Shown here piece after piece: positions 53,709 through 64,000 of a DNA stretch of 64,000 nucleotides. Where the stretch lies: the NCBI RefSeq assembly GCF_900095175.1, contig NZ_LT606946.1:1843459-1907458 (forward strand). Direction: 5' to 3'. How positions within the stretch are numbered: the first letter of the stretch is position 1; every line of letters starts with the position of its first letter. The notes under the pieces are model-generated. The model made no database searches and was not told the DNA's origin. It saw only the letters and a list, made by a program, of their open reading frames with translations. The stretch comes from Polynucleobacter necessarius (lineage in GTDB: Bacteria > Pseudomonadota > Gammaproteobacteria > Burkholderiales > Burkholderiaceae). A program made the position numbers and the translations under genes.

Positions 53709-55034
53709 ATGTCAGCGCAAGTTAAAGTCAAACGCCTTATTAGCAAAAAAGATGTTGGGTTCAAAGAAACCCTGCTTTCAAGTCTATCTTTGCCTATGGC
53801 AGATGATGAGGCGATTGATGCCGCAGTAGTCAAAATCTTGGCGCAAGTAAAAGCCAATGGCGACGAGGCAGTGCTTGATTTCGCAAAACAGTTTGATCGC
53901 TTGAATGTTCGTAGTGTTACCGAGCTAGAGATTTCTCAAGAAGAATTAAAAAAAGCCTATGAAGGTTTATCAGTAGAGCAAAAAAATGCTCTTGATATTG
54001 CTGCGCAAAGAGTGCGCGCTTATCACGAGAAACAAAAGATTGAAACAGGTTGCCACTCTTGGGAATATGAAGAGGCTGATGGCACACGTTTGGGTCAGAA
54101 AGTCACGGCCTTAGATCGTGTGGGTATTTATGTTCCTGGCGGTAAAGCGGCTTATCCCTCTTCAGTATTAATGAATGCTATTCCTGCTAAGGTTGCCGGT
54201 GTAAAAGAAGTCATCATGGCGGTACCCACTCCTGATGGCGCTCGCAACCCCTTGGTCTTGGCTGCTGCTTATCTATCTGGGGTTGATCGTGTCTTTACGA
54301 TTGGGGGAGCACAAGCTGTTGGTGCTTTAGCTTATGGCACGCAGACCATTCCACCGGTGGATAAGATTGTTGGGCCTGGTAATGCCTATGTAGCGGCTGC
54401 TAAGCGCAGAGTGTTTGGTATTGTTGGCATTGACATGATCGCTGGCCCTTCAGAAATTTTGGTTCTCTGCGATGGTTCTAGCAATTCCGATTGGATCGCG
54501 ATGGATCTATTTTCTCAAGCAGAGCATGATGAGTTAGCGCAGTCTATTTTGCTTTGCCCAGATGAGAAATTTATTGGGCAAGTACAAACAAGTATTAATA
54601 AGCTACTGCCCGAGATGCCAAGAAAGAAAGTGATTGAAGCATCGCTTGCTAATCGTGCTTTATTGATTCAGGTAAGAGATATGGGCGAGGCTTGTGAGAT
54701 TGCCAATGCCATCGCTGCTGAGCATTTAGAAATTTGTGCAACTGAGCCACGCAAATGGGCTGAGTTAATTCATCATGCTGGTGCTATTTTCATGGGCAAC
54801 TACACCAGTGAATCTTTAGGCGATTATTGTGCAGGCCCGAATCACGTTTTACCAACAGCCCGAACTGCTCGCTTCTCTTCACCTTTAGGTGTGTATGACT
54901 TTATCAAGCGCTCAAGCATGATTGAAGTGAGTGAAGCGGGTGCTCAAACATTAGGCGCTGTCGCTAGTACGCTCGCTCACGGTGAGGGTTTAACGGCTCA
55001 TGCCCGTGCTGCTGAGATGCGTCTTAAAAAATAA
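53709..55034 (+). CDS. hisD: histidinol dehydrogenase
   Basis: Oxidises histidinol to histidine with two NAD and a zinc ion; 441 residues. Motifs: [20 protein letters not shown] near residue 140 onward, [20 protein letters not shown], and zinc/catalytic residues in [17 protein letters not shown] and HAGAIFMG. Cotranscribed with hisG. The next gene, hisC, lies on the opposite strand. Confidence 0.98.
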   Translation: MSAQVKVKRLISKKDVGFKETLLSSLSLPMADDEAIDAAVVKILAQVKANGDEAVLDFAKQFDRLNVRSVTELEISQEELKKAYEGLSVEQKNALDIAAQRVRAYHEKQKIETGCHSWEYEEADGTRLGQKVTALDRVGIYVPGGKAAYPSSVLMNAIPAKVAGVKEVIMAVPTPDGARNPLVLAAAYLSGVDRVFTIGGAQAVGALAYGTQTIPPVDKIVGPGNAYVAAAKRRVFGIVGIDMIAGPSEILVLCDGSSNSDWIAMDLFSQAEHDELAQSILLCPDEKFIGQVQTSINKLLPEMPRKKVIEASLANRALLIQVRDMGEACEIANAIAAEHLEICATEPRKWAELIHHAGAIFMGNYTSESLGDYCAGPNHVLPTARTARFSSPLGVYDFIKRSSMIEVSEAGAQTLGAVASTLAHGEGLTAHARAAEMRLKK

Positions 55035-55073
55035 TTCAGTAATAAATAAAAGTATTAACGCGGCTAAGCTAGC

Positions 55074-56147
55074 TTAAGGGCTAGCCAGAATTTCTTTCAG
55101 AGCAGCAATCAACTCATTCGTTTGATCGTTAGTGCCGATGGTGATGCGCAAAAACTCTTCAATACGCGGCGACTTGAAGTGACGCACAATAATTCCACGA
55201 TCTCGTAAGGCTTGATAGAGCTTTGCACCGGCATGCTTAGGATGACGGGTAAAAATAAAGTTGGCTGTTGATGGTAGGGTATCAAAACCTAGTGAGGCTA
55301 GTTCGCCCACTAAGCGCTCACAAGTGTGGATTACTTTTTTGCAGGTAGATTCCAAATGGGCCTGATCTTGGATTGCAGCAATTGCTCCTGCTTGAGCCAA
55401 ACGACCAAGTGGATAGGAGTTAAAACTATTCTTCACTCGCTCTAAGCCTTCAATCAATGCTGGGTGGCCTACTGCAAATCCAACGCGAAGCCCTGCTAGG
55501 GCTCGTGACTTGGAAAGGGTATGAACGACTAAGAGGTTTTGAGGGCAACTGTTTCCGCGAAGCAGGGGAATGCAGGATTCGGTCCCGTAATCTACGTAAG
55601 CTTCATCGATCACCACGACTGAATCGGTATTTCTGCTCAGAAGAGCTTCGATATCTGATCGTGGAATAGCGCGACCAGTTGGGGCATTGGGATTGGGGAA
55701 AATGATTCCACCATTGGGGGTTTTGAAATCCCCCGTCTGAATCTCAAAATCAGGGCCTAGGGGGACTGCTTGATACTCAATCCCAAATAACTTGCAATAA
55801 ACCGGGTAGAAGCTATAGGTAATATCCGGAAACTGAACGGGTTTGGCTTGTTTGAGCAGGCCTAAAAATATGTGTGCCAGGACTTCATCAGAGCCATTGC
55901 CTAAAAACACCCGTTTTGGGTCCAAGCCGTGTAAATCAGCAATGGCCTTCTTCAGGGCGGCACCTTCGGGGTCTGGATAAAGCCTTAAATCATCCGTGTT
56001 TTGTTGATTTATGGCGGCTAGGGCCTTGGGCGATGGGCCACAAGGACTCTCATTGGTGTTGAGCTTTACCAGTCGCTGCATTTGCGGCTGCTCCCCGGGA
56101 ACATAGGGGGTGAGGGTCTGAACAACGGGGCTCCAAAAGCGGCTCAT
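55074..56147 (-). CDS. hisC: histidinol-phosphate aminotransferase
   Basis: PLP aminotransferase acting on imidazole-acetol phosphate; 357 residues. PLP lysine in [16 protein letters not shown] near residue 215, [14 protein letters not shown] near 150, [10 protein letters not shown] near 175, C-terminal [15 protein letters not shown]. The gene is inverted between hisD and hisB, all other his genes being on the plus strand. It needs its own promoter, somewhere in 56148-56273; no convincing -35/-10 pair was found on the minus strand. Confidence 0.97.
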   Translation of the reverse strand: MSRFWSPVVQTLTPYVPGEQPQMQRLVKLNTNESPCGPSPKALAAINQQNTDDLRLYPDPEGAALKKAIADLHGLDPKRVFLGNGSDEVLAHIFLGLLKQAKPVQFPDITYSFYPVYCKLFGIEYQAVPLGPDFEIQTGDFKTPNGGIIFPNPNAPTGRAIPRSDIEALLSRNTDSVVVIDEAYVDYGTESCIPLLRGNSCPQNLLVVHTLSKSRALAGLRVGFAVGHPALIEGLERVKNSFNSYPLGRLAQAGAIAAIQDQAHLESTCKKVIHTCERLVGELASLGFDTLPSTANFIFTRHPKHAGAKLYQALRDRGIIVRHFKSPRIEEFLRITIGTNDQTNELIAALKEILASP

Positions 56148-56273
56148 GAGGGACTCTAGTCAAAAAACAGCAAAATTGAATAAACACCAGCAAATAAAAT
56201 CGGCATTTATATCTATAATAGGAATGATATTATGAGGCTTCAATCAACACTTCGCCTCGCGGCGCACTGAAGC

Positions 56274-56861
56274 ATGCGGCAAGCCGACGTTACCCGAAAC
56301 ACTTCGGAAACCAAAATTCAAATTGCTATCAATTTAGATGGCACTGGTAAAGCTGAGCTAGCCTCTGGCGTACCCTTCCTTGACCACATGTTGGATCAAA
56401 TTGCCCGTCACGGCATGATTGACCTCAAAGTCGTCGCAAAAGGCGATACCCATATTGATGATCACCATACCGTTGAGGATGTGGGGATTACCTTGGGTCA
56501 GGCATTTGCTAAGGCAGTAGGCGATAAAGCAGGCATCACTCGCTATGGCCATTCTTATGTGCCTTTGGATGAAACTCTTTCTCGCGTAGTGATCGATTTT
56601 TCTGGCCGCCCAGGCTTGGAGTTCAACGTCCCATTTACCCGTGCTCGTGTTGGCGACTTTGATGTGGATCTGAGTATTGAGTTCTTCCGTGGCTTTGTAA
56701 ACCATGCTGGAGTAACTTTACACATCGATAACTTACGCGGCATTAATGCTCATCACCAGATTGAAACCGTATTCAAGGCTTTTGGATGTGCATTGCGCAT
56801 GGCTCTGGAGCTCGATCCACGCGCATCTGGCGTTGTTCCTTCTACTAAGGGCAGTCTCTAA
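56274..56861 (+). CDS. hisB: imidazoleglycerol-phosphate dehydratase
   Basis: Dehydrates IGP to imidazole-acetol phosphate, metal dependent; 195 residues, the single-function form without a phosphatase domain. Metal motifs [11 protein letters not shown] near residue 62 and [15 protein letters not shown] near 159. Because hisC is inverted, hisB opens the second his block; TATAAT at 56214-56219 is a possible -10 box but lacks a good -35. Weak ribosome site. Confidence 0.97.
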   Translation: MRQADVTRNTSETKIQIAINLDGTGKAELASGVPFLDHMLDQIARHGMIDLKVVAKGDTHIDDHHTVEDVGITLGQAFAKAVGDKAGITRYGHSYVPLDETLSRVVIDFSGRPGLEFNVPFTRARVGDFDVDLSIEFFRGFVNHAGVTLHIDNLRGINAHHQIETVFKAFGCALRMALELDPRASGVVPSTKGSL

Positions 56862-56923
56862 TCTAGAAAATTTCTAGTGTTGAGTAGAAGACTGTCAACA
56901 AACTACAGAACATAGGCTAACAA

Positions 56924-57586
56924 TTGGCGCAAACCATTGCGATCGTTGACTACGGAATGGGTAATCTACGTTCCGTGCATCAGGCCTTTCATCATGTGGC
57001 TCCGGATGCGAATGTCCTGATTGCACAGACCCCAGAAGAAATCCTATCCGCTGAGCGGGTAGTGCTTCCAGGGCAAGGCGCCATGCCCGATTGCATGAAG
57101 CATCTTGAGGAGTCTGGTTTATTGGAGGCGCTATTAGAGGCCGCTAAAAATAAACCCTTACTAGGTGTTTGTGTGGGTGAGCAAATGCTATTTAATCAAA
57201 GCGCTGAAGTGCGAGCCAACTCTAGTGCCGCCTGGACACCTTGCTTGGGATTGATTCCTGGTGAGGTCAGACGTTTTGAATTGGCTGGCAAATTACAGCC
57301 AGATGGTTCTGCCTACAAAGTACCCCATATGGGTTGGAACCAAGTACGTCAGGATCGTCGGCACCCAATATGGGATGGCATCCCAGATTTAACTAGTTTT
57401 TATTTTGTACATAGCTACTATGTTGTGTCGCAACGTAAAGAAGGTATTGCGGGCTCAACCGAATATGGTGATTGGTTTACTTCTGCCGTTGCAAGGGATA
57501 ATATTTTTGCAACACAATTTCATCCGGAAAAGAGTGCAGAATACGGATTAAAGCTCTACAAAAATTTTGTTTCTTGGCAACCTTAA
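56924..57586 (+). CDS. hisH: imidazole glycerol phosphate synthase, glutamine amidotransferase subunit
   Basis: Glutaminase half of the HisHF enzyme. TTG start at 56924 gives (M)[16 protein letters not shown], the expected N-terminus; no ATG is suitable. 220 residues. Catalytic triad: C83 in [11 protein letters not shown]200 and E202 in [10 protein letters not shown]. Preceded by a 62-nt gap with a 15-base dyad CTAGAAAATTTCTAG at 56863-56877. Confidence 0.96.
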   Translation: MAQTIAIVDYGMGNLRSVHQAFHHVAPDANVLIAQTPEEILSAERVVLPGQGAMPDCMKHLEESGLLEALLEAAKNKPLLGVCVGEQMLFNQSAEVRANSSAAWTPCLGLIPGEVRRFELAGKLQPDGSAYKVPHMGWNQVRQDRRHPIWDGIPDLTSFYFVHSYYVVSQRKEGIAGSTEYGDWFTSAVARDNIFATQFHPEKSAEYGLKLYKNFVSWQP

Positions 57587-57606
57587 TACTTCTCTAAGCT
57601 ACCGCT

Positions 57607-58368
57607 ATGCTGCTGATTCCCGCGATTGACCTAAAAGATGGCCACTGTGTTCGACTCGAACAAGGTGACATGGATAAAGCTACTGTGTTTTCTGAAGATC
57701 CAGGTGCGATGGCTGCACATTGGATTGCTAAGGGCGCGCGTCGTTTGCATCTCGTCGATTTAAATGGCGCATTTGCTGGCAAGCTGAAGAATGAGTCTGC
57801 GATTAAGTCGATTCTCAAGGCGGTTGGTGATGAGATTCCAGTTCAGCTGGGTGGTGGTATTCGTGATCTAGAAACGATTGAACGTTTATTGGATGACGGT
57901 ATTAGTACAGTCATTATTGGTACTGCAGCAGTAAAGAGTCCTGGCTTTGTACAAGATGCCTGCACTGCCTTTCCTGGTCACATCATGGTGGGACTGGATG
58001 CCCGCGATGGCAAAGTTGCAACAGATGGTTGGAGCAAGATCACCGGCCATGAAGTCATTGATTTCGCCAAAAAGTTTGAAGATTACGGTGTTGAAGCAAT
58101 CATCTATACCGACATTGGCCGCGATGGCATGATGAAGGGTATCAATATGGATGCCACGATTAAATTAGCTCAAGCCATTCGTATTCCAGTGATTGCTAGT
58201 GGTGGTTTATCTAGTAATCAAGATATTGAAGCCTTGTGTGAAGCCGAAGCTGAAGGCGTCATGGGTGTTATTGCCGGACGCTCAATTTACGCAGGCGATT
58301 TAGATTTAACTGAAGCACAAAAATATGCTGATGAGTTAACTCTGAAGTTTTCTAAAAAAATTATTTAG
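57607..58368 (+). CDS. hisA: phosphoribosylformimino-5-aminoimidazole carboxamide ribotide isomerase
   Basis: Amadori isomerase, a TIM barrel; 253 residues. Catalytic Asp in PAIDLKDG near residue 8 and Asp in [10 protein letters not shown] near residue 173 region; [10 protein letters not shown] and [12 protein letters not shown] bind phosphates. Sits between hisH and hisF in the usual order. Confidence 0.97.
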   Translation: MLLIPAIDLKDGHCVRLEQGDMDKATVFSEDPGAMAAHWIAKGARRLHLVDLNGAFAGKLKNESAIKSILKAVGDEIPVQLGGGIRDLETIERLLDDGISTVIIGTAAVKSPGFVQDACTAFPGHIMVGLDARDGKVATDGWSKITGHEVIDFAKKFEDYGVEAIIYTDIGRDGMMKGINMDATIKLAQAIRIPVIASGGLSSNQDIEALCEAEAEGVMGVIAGRSIYAGDLDLTEAQKYADELTLKFSKKII

Positions 58369-58379
58369 ATTGCTCAATA

Positions 58380-59138
58380 GTGCTCACTAAACGAATTATT
58401 CCTTGCCTGGATGTCACGGCAGGACGCGTTGTGAAAGGCGTGAACTTTGTTGGGCTTCGTGATGCGGGCGATCCTGTGGAGATTGCCAAGTGCTATGACA
58501 CACAGGGTGCTGACGAGTTAACCTTTTTAGATATCACGGCAACTTCAGACGGTCGCGATCTGATATTGCACATCATTGAAGATGTTGCATCTCAAGTATT
58601 TATTCCTTTGACTGTTGGTGGTGGTGTGCGCGCGGTAGCTGACGTGCGCCGTTTGCTTAATGCAGGCGCTGACAAGGTGAGTATGAATTCATCCGCAGTA
58701 GCAAATCCAGACCTGGTGTCGGATGCAGCTGCATATTACGGTTCGCAGTGCATCGTTGTTGCTATTGATGCCAAGAAAACGGAAGCAGGCAATTGGGAAG
58801 TCTTTACCCATGGAGGTAGAACTGCGACCGGTATGGATGTCGTTGCATGGGCTTCTGAAGTGGCGAAGCGTGGTGCTGGAGAAATTCTTCTCACCAGTAT
58901 GAATCGTGATGGCAGTAAAGATGGTTTTGATTTGGGGTTAACTGCCGCGGTGAGTGATGCGGTGAGCGTTCCAGTGATTGCCTCTGGCGGCGTGGGTAAT
59001 TTGCAGCACTTGGTCGATGGCATTACCAAAGGCCATGCTGATGCAGTTCTGGCAGCCAGTATTTTTCATTATGGTGAATACGCTGTGGGTCAAGCAAAAG
59101 AATATATGGCAAGCCAAGGCATTCCTGTTCGCATTTAA
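58380..59138 (+). CDS. hisF: imidazole glycerol phosphate synthase, cyclase subunit
   Basis: TIM-barrel partner of HisH; makes IGP and AICAR. GTG start at 58380, 252 residues. Catalytic Asp in [14 protein letters not shown] near residue 11 and the second in [26 protein letters not shown] and [11 protein letters not shown] bind phosphates. Confidence 0.97.
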   Translation: MLTKRIIPCLDVTAGRVVKGVNFVGLRDAGDPVEIAKCYDTQGADELTFLDITATSDGRDLILHIIEDVASQVFIPLTVGGGVRAVADVRRLLNAGADKVSMNSSAVANPDLVSDAAAYYGSQCIVVAIDAKKTEAGNWEVFTHGGRTATGMDVVAWASEVAKRGAGEILLTSMNRDGSKDGFDLGLTAAVSDAVSVPVIASGGVGNLQHLVDGITKGHADAVLAASIFHYGEYAVGQAKEYMASQGIPVRI

Positions 59139-59172
59139 GTGCAGATAGATCCACTAAGAAAATAATTCGAAG

Positions 59173-59583
59173 ATGAACATGAAAAATTCCTTCACTCCAG
59201 TTGACTCCTTAGAGGCCGGTGTATGGCTTGATGCCGTAACCTGGAATGAGCAGGGCTTAGTTCCGGTAATCGCTCAGGAAGTCGGCAGTAAAGATATTTT
59301 GATGATGGCTTGGATGAATCGCGACGCCCTGTTGGCAACCTTGCGTTTGGGCGAGGCAGTGTATTGGACGCGTTCTAGGCAAAAGTTGTGGCACAAGGGT
59401 GAAGAGTCTGGCCATACTCAAAAAGTAAAAGAAATCCGTCTTGATTGCGATAGCGATACGATTTTGCTGATGATTGAGCAAAAAGACGGTATTGCTTGTC
59501 ACACCGGCGAGCACAGTTGCCTCTTTCAGAGGTGGGATTCAGCCCAATCCACCTGGGTTGACGAGTCTAAGGGCCTTAAATAG
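59173..59583 (+). CDS. hisI: phosphoribosyl-AMP cyclohydrolase
   Basis: Opens the adenine ring of PR-AMP; 136 residues, separate from hisE as in other betaproteobacteria. [20 protein letters not shown] near residue 62, metal-binding DCDSDTILL and [10 protein letters not shown] with the zinc cysteines. The start has two nearby Met codons (59173 and 59179). Confidence 0.96.
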   Translation: MNMKNSFTPVDSLEAGVWLDAVTWNEQGLVPVIAQEVGSKDILMMAWMNRDALLATLRLGEAVYWTRSRQKLWHKGEESGHTQKVKEIRLDCDSDTILLMIEQKDGIACHTGEHSCLFQRWDSAQSTWVDESKGLK

Positions 59584-59627
59584 CCCATCCCTCGTCTACC
59601 TGCTAATAAAAGACATAAAATTACCTG

Positions 59628-60029
59628 ATGACTAGTTCAGCGAATACCCCTTCTAATTTAGATGCTGCTTTGGCCCACTTGGCTGACGTAGTTGATCGGC
59701 GGCGCGATGCGTTTAAGGCTGGCCAGGTCGATCCTAAGACTTCTTACACAGCCTTACTCTTCTCTAAGGGTGATGATGGAATTTTGAAGAAGATTGGAGA
59801 AGAGGCTACCGAAGCAGTCATGGCTGCCAAGGATGCTCGAAATGCCAATTTAGCCCCTGAGCAACAAAAGCTCTTGGTAGGCGAGATGGCAGACCTCTGG
59901 TTTCATTGCCTAATTGCCCTTTCTCAGTTTGGTTTGAGACCAGAGCATGTGATTGCTGAGCTGGAGCGCCGTCTCGGCACTTCAGGCATCGAAGAAAAAG
60001 CCGCCAGAAAAGCAGCAAGCAAGGAGTAA
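59628..60029 (+). CDS. hisE: phosphoribosyl-ATP pyrophosphatase
   Basis: All-alpha NTP pyrophosphatase, second step of histidine synthesis; 133 residues. The conserved [24 protein letters not shown] spans residues 35-58, and [13 protein letters not shown] follows. AAGGAG overlapping its stop serves the next gene. Last his gene of the cluster. Confidence 0.96.
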   Translation: MTSSANTPSNLDAALAHLADVVDRRRDAFKAGQVDPKTSYTALLFSKGDDGILKKIGEEATEAVMAAKDARNANLAPEQQKLLVGEMADLWFHCLIALSQFGLRPEHVIAELERRLGTSGIEEKAARKAASKE

Positions 60030-60032
60030 TTG

Positions 60033-60419
60033 ATGCCCCACGACCCAAATTGCCTATTTTGTAAGATTTCCAAAGGTGAAATCCCATCCCAAAAGGTGTA
60101 CGAGGATGAGGAGATTTATGCCTTTAAAGATATCAATCCTGCCGCTCCTGTCCATTTTTTGATGATTCCTAAAAAACATATCCCTATACTGGAATCTGCA
60201 GAAGTGGCTGATGCGCCATTGCTAGGTAGAATGATGGAATTAGCACCGCGTCTCGCCAAGGAGCAGGGTTGCCGTCCTGGAAAAGATGGTGGCTTTAGAT
60301 TGGTAGTGAATAATGGTGCAGATGGTGGGCAAGAGGTTTATCACTTGCATTTGCATGTGATGGGCGGTCCGCGCCCCTGGAAAAAATGGTCCGAGGAGAT
60401 TAAAAATGGGTTCATTTAG
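60033..60419 (+). CDS. hinT: HIT-family nucleotide hydrolase, HinT-like
   Basis: 128-residue HIT protein, a nucleoside phosphoramidase in homologues. AAGGAG at 60021-60026 selects ATG 60033 over a TTG at 60030. Zinc-like [13 protein letters not shown] near the N-terminus, and the catalytic HIT triad HLHLHVMGG near residue 108. The 3' end overlaps tatA by 14 bases. Confidence 0.95.
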   Translation: MPHDPNCLFCKISKGEIPSQKVYEDEEIYAFKDINPAAPVHFLMIPKKHIPILESAEVADAPLLGRMMELAPRLAKEQGCRPGKDGGFRLVVNNGADGGQEVYHLHLHVMGGPRPWKKWSEEIKNGFI

Positions 60420-60648
60420 CATTTGGCATTGGTTAATTGTTTTAGTAATCGTGATGTTGGTATTCGGTACCAAAAAATTGCGCAATATCGGCACCGATTT
60501 AGGTGGCGCTGTTAAAGGTTTCAAAGATGGCATGAAAACGTCTGAGGGAGCTGAAGAGTCGCAAGACAAAGCTAAGGAACAAATTCAAAGTGCTGCTACA
60601 TCACCAGAGAAGACTGTGGATGTTCAGGCAAAAGACATCAATAAATAA
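60406..60648 (+). CDS. tatA: Tat translocase subunit TatA
   Basis: Pore-forming subunit of the twin-arginine translocase; 80 residues. One N-terminal membrane helix ([15 protein letters not shown], residues 7-21), [14 protein letters not shown] amphipathic segment with the conserved FG, and a charged tail. The start is inside hinT, so the two are cotranscribed. Confidence 0.96.
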   Translation: MGSFSIWHWLIVLVIVMLVFGTKKLRNIGTDLGGAVKGFKDGMKTSEGAEESQDKAKEQIQSAATSPEKTVDVQAKDINK

Positions 60649-60676
60649 TTGTTGATAGAAATAATGCGTAGCTGCA

Positions 60677-61153
60677 ATGATTGATCTCGGAGTTTCAAAG
60701 CTTGCACTCATTGCAGTAGTTGCATTGGTAGTGGTCGGCCCGGAGCGACTTCCAAAAATTGCCCGTATGGCGGGTAACTTATTTGGAAGAGCGCAGCGCT
60801 ATATGGCTGATGTCAAATCCGAAGTCAGCCGTCAGATGGATGTAGAGGAATTCAAGAAACTCCGTGAAGAAAGTGTCTCCGCCTTTAAAGATGTTGAGAA
60901 CTCCATTCAATCTGCTACTCAAGAGGCTGGTGCTAATCTTAGCGATCAAGCAGACATCTTTGAAAATCATTTTACGAGAGCTCCTCTTGATGAAAAAGAA
61001 GTGTTGCAAAAATCGATACGCCAAGGTCGTAAGAGTTGGGGTGTGAAGCGCGCTGCGAGACCGGTCTGGTTTAAGCATTCCACTGGTATGCGTACAAGAG
61101 TGCAATCTGGTGCTGCACGGATGAAGCGCTTTCACCACAGCGCGGGCAAATAA
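60677..61153 (+). CDS. tatB: Tat translocase subunit TatB
   Basis: Part of the TatBC receptor for twin-arginine signal peptides; 158 residues. N-terminal MIDLGVSKLALIAVVALVVVG with the conserved Glu in VVGPERLPKIAR (residue about 23). Long charged helical tail. Between tatA and tatC. Confidence 0.96.
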   Translation: MIDLGVSKLALIAVVALVVVGPERLPKIARMAGNLFGRAQRYMADVKSEVSRQMDVEEFKKLREESVSAFKDVENSIQSATQEAGANLSDQADIFENHFTRAPLDEKEVLQKSIRQGRKSWGVKRAARPVWFKHSTGMRTRVQSGAARMKRFHHSAGK

Positions 61154-61185
61154 ATTAGCCCAAAGAAAAGTAAATACGAATATCA

Positions 61186-61998
61186 ATGACGCAAAATAAT
61201 TCAACAAAAGATTCCGGCCTACAAGAATCCTTCTTATCGCACTTATTTGAGTTGCGTGATCGCATCATCAAGTCGGCGATAGCAATCATTGCGGTGTTCG
61301 TTTGCTTAGTTTATTGGGCGCCAGATATTTTTCATTTGTTTGCCAAGCCACTACTTCAAGCATTACCTGCTGGCGGCAAGATGATTGTTACTGATGTGAC
61401 GGGTTCATTCTTTGTGCCCATGAAAGTCACCATGTTGGTTGCTTTTTTAATTGCTCTGCCAGTAGTGATGTATCAGTTATGGGCATTTATTGCGCCTGGC
61501 CTCTATCAGCACGAGCGTAAGTTAATAGTACCTTTGGTCATCAGTAGCTATAGCCTGTTTATTTTTGGGATGGCTTTTGCTTACTTCTTAGTCTTCCCAA
61601 CGGTATTCCAATTCATGGCTAGCTATAACGCCCCCTTAGGCGCTGAAATGTCTACTGATATTGATAAATACCTTGGCTTTGCAATGACAACCTTTTTGGC
61701 CTTTGGCATTACCTTTGAGGTTCCGGTTGTTGTGGTGGTGCTGGTTCGCATGGGCATGGTCCCGCTAGCCAAACTTAAAGAGATTCGTCCTTATGTGATT
61801 GTTGGCGCTTTTGTGATTTCAGCAATTGTGACGCCACCAGATGTGCTGTCTCAACTACTCTTAGCTGTGCCAATGTGCTTGCTCTATGAGCTCGGGCTTC
61901 TGATCGCTCGTTTTTATGTCCCAAAAGTCTCAGAAGATGAGTCTGATGACATGAACGATAGCGAATCTAAAAGCTCAGATACTCAAGCCACTGTTTGA
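61186..61998 (+). CDS. tatC: Tat translocase subunit TatC
   Basis: Core receptor of the Tat system; 270 residues with six membrane helices. SFLSHLFELRDRIIKS at the N-terminus recognises the twin-arginine motif; YQLWAFIAPGLYQHERK near residue 96 and FGITFEVPVVVV near 168 carry the conserved Pro and Glu. Acidic Ser-rich tail. Its last 16 bases overlap the 3' end of the convergent Sel1 gene. Confidence 0.97.
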   Translation: MTQNNSTKDSGLQESFLSHLFELRDRIIKSAIAIIAVFVCLVYWAPDIFHLFAKPLLQALPAGGKMIVTDVTGSFFVPMKVTMLVAFLIALPVVMYQLWAFIAPGLYQHERKLIVPLVISSYSLFIFGMAFAYFLVFPTVFQFMASYNAPLGAEMSTDIDKYLGFAMTTFLAFGITFEVPVVVVVLVRMGMVPLAKLKEIRPYVIVGAFVISAIVTPPDVLSQLLLAVPMCLLYELGLLIARFYVPKVSEDESDDMNDSESKSSDTQATV

Positions 61999-63461
61999 TC
62001 TTGTGAGAAGGTAGTAGTTAGCCACTCAGTTACTCGATCAAATCGATAGCGTCTTTGTCTTAAATTACCCTCTAAGTCAGATTCACTCCCAGCAAATATT
62101 TTTCCTGCTGCAAGCAAGGAGCGACGTTGCTGAGTGGTATCAATCTGAATTAATCTAGGCAGTATCTTTGGTAGCTCGTGGCGAATGTCGACAACGACAC
62201 AATGCTCATGTTGAAGTTGACCTACCTCACACAATAGCAGCTCAGCTTTGCTTAAGTTAAATTGATTGGCAATGATCAGTCGGTGGCATAGCAGGATCCA
62301 CTCTTCATCTAATTTGTGTTCAGCATGATGGTTTAGTGCCTTTTCAGCATAAGTAGCTAATTCAAACCAATCATTGTTCTTTGGACTGGAGACATTCTCC
62401 AGAATCTTTTCAAGCAATTCTTTTGCTTCGGGAACACCTTGTTGGTGGGCTTGCCAAATCCAATAAGAAGCTTGTAGGCCGCGAACCTTCTCTTCAACTT
62501 TTTCGCGTTTACGCCAGAGGTTTGCGCCTCTTTTGAATTGAGCCACTGGATGACCTAAATCTGCCGCACGATCAAGACAGCGATCACTCTCAGCCGCGTT
62601 GTATCCAGAGAACTGCGGACGGCGGTAAATTTCACCTAAAGCAAACCAAGCATCACGATCACCATCCTTCGCCGCAAGCTCTAACCAGTAGGCTGCTTTT
62701 TTGAGGGGGGCATTGGATTTGCTACCACCCACCCCAATCACATCTTTCTCAGCAGAATCAACTTCATTGAATTGCGCTAGGCGTAATCCCAGTGTGAGTT
62801 TGGCAATCGTCAGCCCAAGTTCTGCTGCTTGTATCAGTGCTGCCTCATTTTTATCTGACAGCCAAGCATTCCAAAGAGAGGAAAGTGCTTCATCTTTTGA
62901 CTGCAGTTTGATGAGTAATTCTTTTGCGCTACCAGTAAACGGAGTTTCTGATTCTGCTAAGCTCAATAAAAACTCTTTTGCTTTCTTTTGCAGAGACAGA
63001 AAGTCATCACCATCTTTGCCTTGCTTCAAAAGCCAGTTAGAGAGCTCAGTTTGTAAGTCTTTTTTAGCAGGATTCAGTAAAAGTTCTGCAAGCTGCCATT
63101 GCGCTGAGTAACTTGCATCAATATTGGCCTTAGCTAACCTCCAGAATGCTTCCCAGCCAAAAGCAAATGCCGGTGAATTAAATGTTTCCTCCAGTGGAAC
63201 AGTCGAGATTTGCTCCAGCATCTCCAAAATCTCTGGGGAAGAACTATCCAAGTCAGAAAATTCAGCATCACTTGAGCTCAATTGGCTAACTAATTGATTT
63301 TGAATAGAAAAATAGGATTTTTCTAGCCAAATTAGGGCATTAGCAGGCTGGATTGGGGTTTTAAAGGCGCCTGTAAGGTAAGCAGAGGCTAAATTTTGTT
63401 GCGCAGAAACGTCACCAATGCGGGCTAATTGGAGGATTTTTAGGAATTCACGGCTTGCCAT
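61983..63461 (-). CDS. Sel1/TPR-like repeat protein
   Basis: 492 residues, no signal peptide or membrane helix. Repeats of the Sel1 type are visible: GDVSAQQNLASAYLTGAF near the start, AAKDGDRDAWFALGEIYRR, AADLGHPVAQFKRGANLW and AHQQGVPEAKELLEK in the second half. Such proteins act as adaptors, so no specific function can be given. Convergent with tatC. The open frame is intact over its full length. Confidence 0.85.
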   Translation of the reverse strand: MASREFLKILQLARIGDVSAQQNLASAYLTGAFKTPIQPANALIWLEKSYFSIQNQLVSQLSSSDAEFSDLDSSSPEILEMLEQISTVPLEETFNSPAFAFGWEAFWRLAKANIDASYSAQWQLAELLLNPAKKDLQTELSNWLLKQGKDGDDFLSLQKKAKEFLLSLAESETPFTGSAKELLIKLQSKDEALSSLWNAWLSDKNEAALIQAAELGLTIAKLTLGLRLAQFNEVDSAEKDVIGVGGSKSNAPLKKAAYWLELAAKDGDRDAWFALGEIYRRPQFSGYNAAESDRCLDRAADLGHPVAQFKRGANLWRKREKVEEKVRGLQASYWIWQAHQQGVPEAKELLEKILENVSSPKNNDWFELATYAEKALNHHAEHKLDEEWILLCHRLIIANQFNLSKAELLLCEVGQLQHEHCVVVDIRHELPKILPRLIQIDTTQQRRSLLAAGKIFAGSESDLEGNLRQRRYRFDRVTEWLTTTFSQDQTVA

Positions 63462-63550
63462 ATGACAATTTTGGCATTCCAGGCCTCAAAAAGACAGAAA
63501 TCAAAGCCCTTGTTGCCCTGATACAACGAAGAAAGCCAAAAAACTGTCTT

Positions 63551-63577
63551 TTGACAAGCAAAAAGAGCTCCTAAATA
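63551..63577 (+). promoter_or_regulatory. candidate promoter of the porin gene
   Basis: A perfect TTGACA at 63551-63556 is followed by TAAATA at 63572-63577, a short 15-base spacer. It would give a leader of about 85 nt, which is common for porin mRNAs. The rest of 63462-63669 shows nothing clearer. Confidence 0.4.
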
Positions 63578-63669
63578 CCCTGACCCTCAGTCTGGCACGG
63601 TAAAACAAGCAAAATTCGTAGGTCCCAGTTTTATTTGGGCATTACTTTCAATTTATGGAGATTTAAAGA

Positions 63670-64000
63670 ATGAAAAAATCGCTATTAGCAGTTGCAGCAA
63701 TGACAGCATTTGCTGGCGCAGCTCAAGCTCAGTCATCAGTGACTGTTTACGGTATTTTGGATGTTGGTTACATCGGTGGTAACGCTAAAGATGGTTCCGG
63801 TAACGCTGAAACTTTTAACCAAATTGGTCAGCCTGGAGAAAATACTTCACGTTTAGGTTTCAAGGGCACTGAAGATTTAGGCGGCGGTATGTCTGCTTTC
63901 TTCACGGTTGAAACTGATTTAACCCCAGAAGGCCCAAATTTTTCAGGCCTTTCTAACCGCCAAACTTTTGTTGGTTTAGGCAAAAAAGGTGTTGGTAAAG
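63670..64000 (+). CDS. outer-membrane porin, cut by the window end
   Basis: First 110 residues of a trimeric general porin of the Burkholderiales type. Signal peptide MKKSLLAVAAMTAFAGAAQA, then QSSVTVYGILDVGYIGG and SRLGFKGTEDLGGGMSAFF, the N-terminal strands, and NRQTFVGL. GGAG lies about 10 bases before the ATG. The 3' part is outside the window, so completeness cannot be judged. Confidence 0.95.
   Translation, partial: MKKSLLAVAAMTAFAGAAQAQSSVTVYGILDVGYIGGNAKDGSGNAETFNQIGQPGENTSRLGFKGTEDLGGGMSAFFTVETDLTPEGPNFSGLSNRQTFVGLGKKGVGK

Noticed and set aside
56863..56877. 15-base dyad CTAGAAAATTTCTAG before hisH as an operator
   Set aside because: AT-rich dyads of this size arise by chance and no second copy was seen at the other his start.

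Overview
The window is from a betaproteobacterium of the Burkholderiaceae, most like Polynucleobacter. The evidence is moderate GC, the gene order rpoBC - str - S10 - spc - alpha, the order gltBD - mla - ABC exporter - bolA - murA - his - hinT - tatABC, and a Burkholderiales-type porin at the right edge. Almost all housekeeping genes are intact and tightly packed. Genes outside the core set are freshly broken, by single-base deletions, one two-base deletion and single-base stop codons. That is the pattern of a young, host-restricted genome such as an endosymbiotic Polynucleobacter. The organism name and lifestyle are inferences.

Layout. 1-7273: end of rpoB and all of rpoC, closed by a terminator. 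7317-12244: str operon (rpsL, rpsG, fusA, tuf, rpsJ) behind a near-consensus promoter. 12268-17249: S10 operon from rplC to rpsQ, apparently with its own promoter and a structured leader. 17259-23275: double hairpin and promoter-like signal, then the spc operon (rplN to secY, infA, rpmJ). 23300-26245: alpha operon (rpsM, rpsK, rpsD, rpoA, rplQ), closed by a terminator. 26314-34530: small single genes and pairs for metal tolerance, disulfide exchange, haem, GTPase, cytochrome c, lysine, frataxin and shikimate. 34543-36338: remains of a pilQ-like secretin and a PilP-like partner. 36478-39530: penicillin-binding protein 1A and a broken RAYT-type transposase. 39725-45972: glutamate synthase gltBD. 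45983-49889: Mla phospholipid-transport locus in which mlaF, mlaE and mlaA are broken while mlaD, mlaC and mlaB are open. 49891-53049: ABC-2 exporter, BolA-type protein and murA. 53070-60029: histidine pathway, with hisC inverted inside it. 60033-61998: hinT and the Tat translocase. 61983-63461: Sel1-repeat protein. 63670-64000: start of a porin.

The first 26 kb encodes the core of transcription and translation in the usual bacterial operon series. The most notable observation is selective decay of outer-membrane and surface functions (Mla retrograde lipid transport, pilus/competence secretin) beside intact biosynthesis of amino acids, haem and peptidoglycan. No tRNA, rRNA or CRISPR array was recognised. 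No gene-free stretch exceeds 300 bases.
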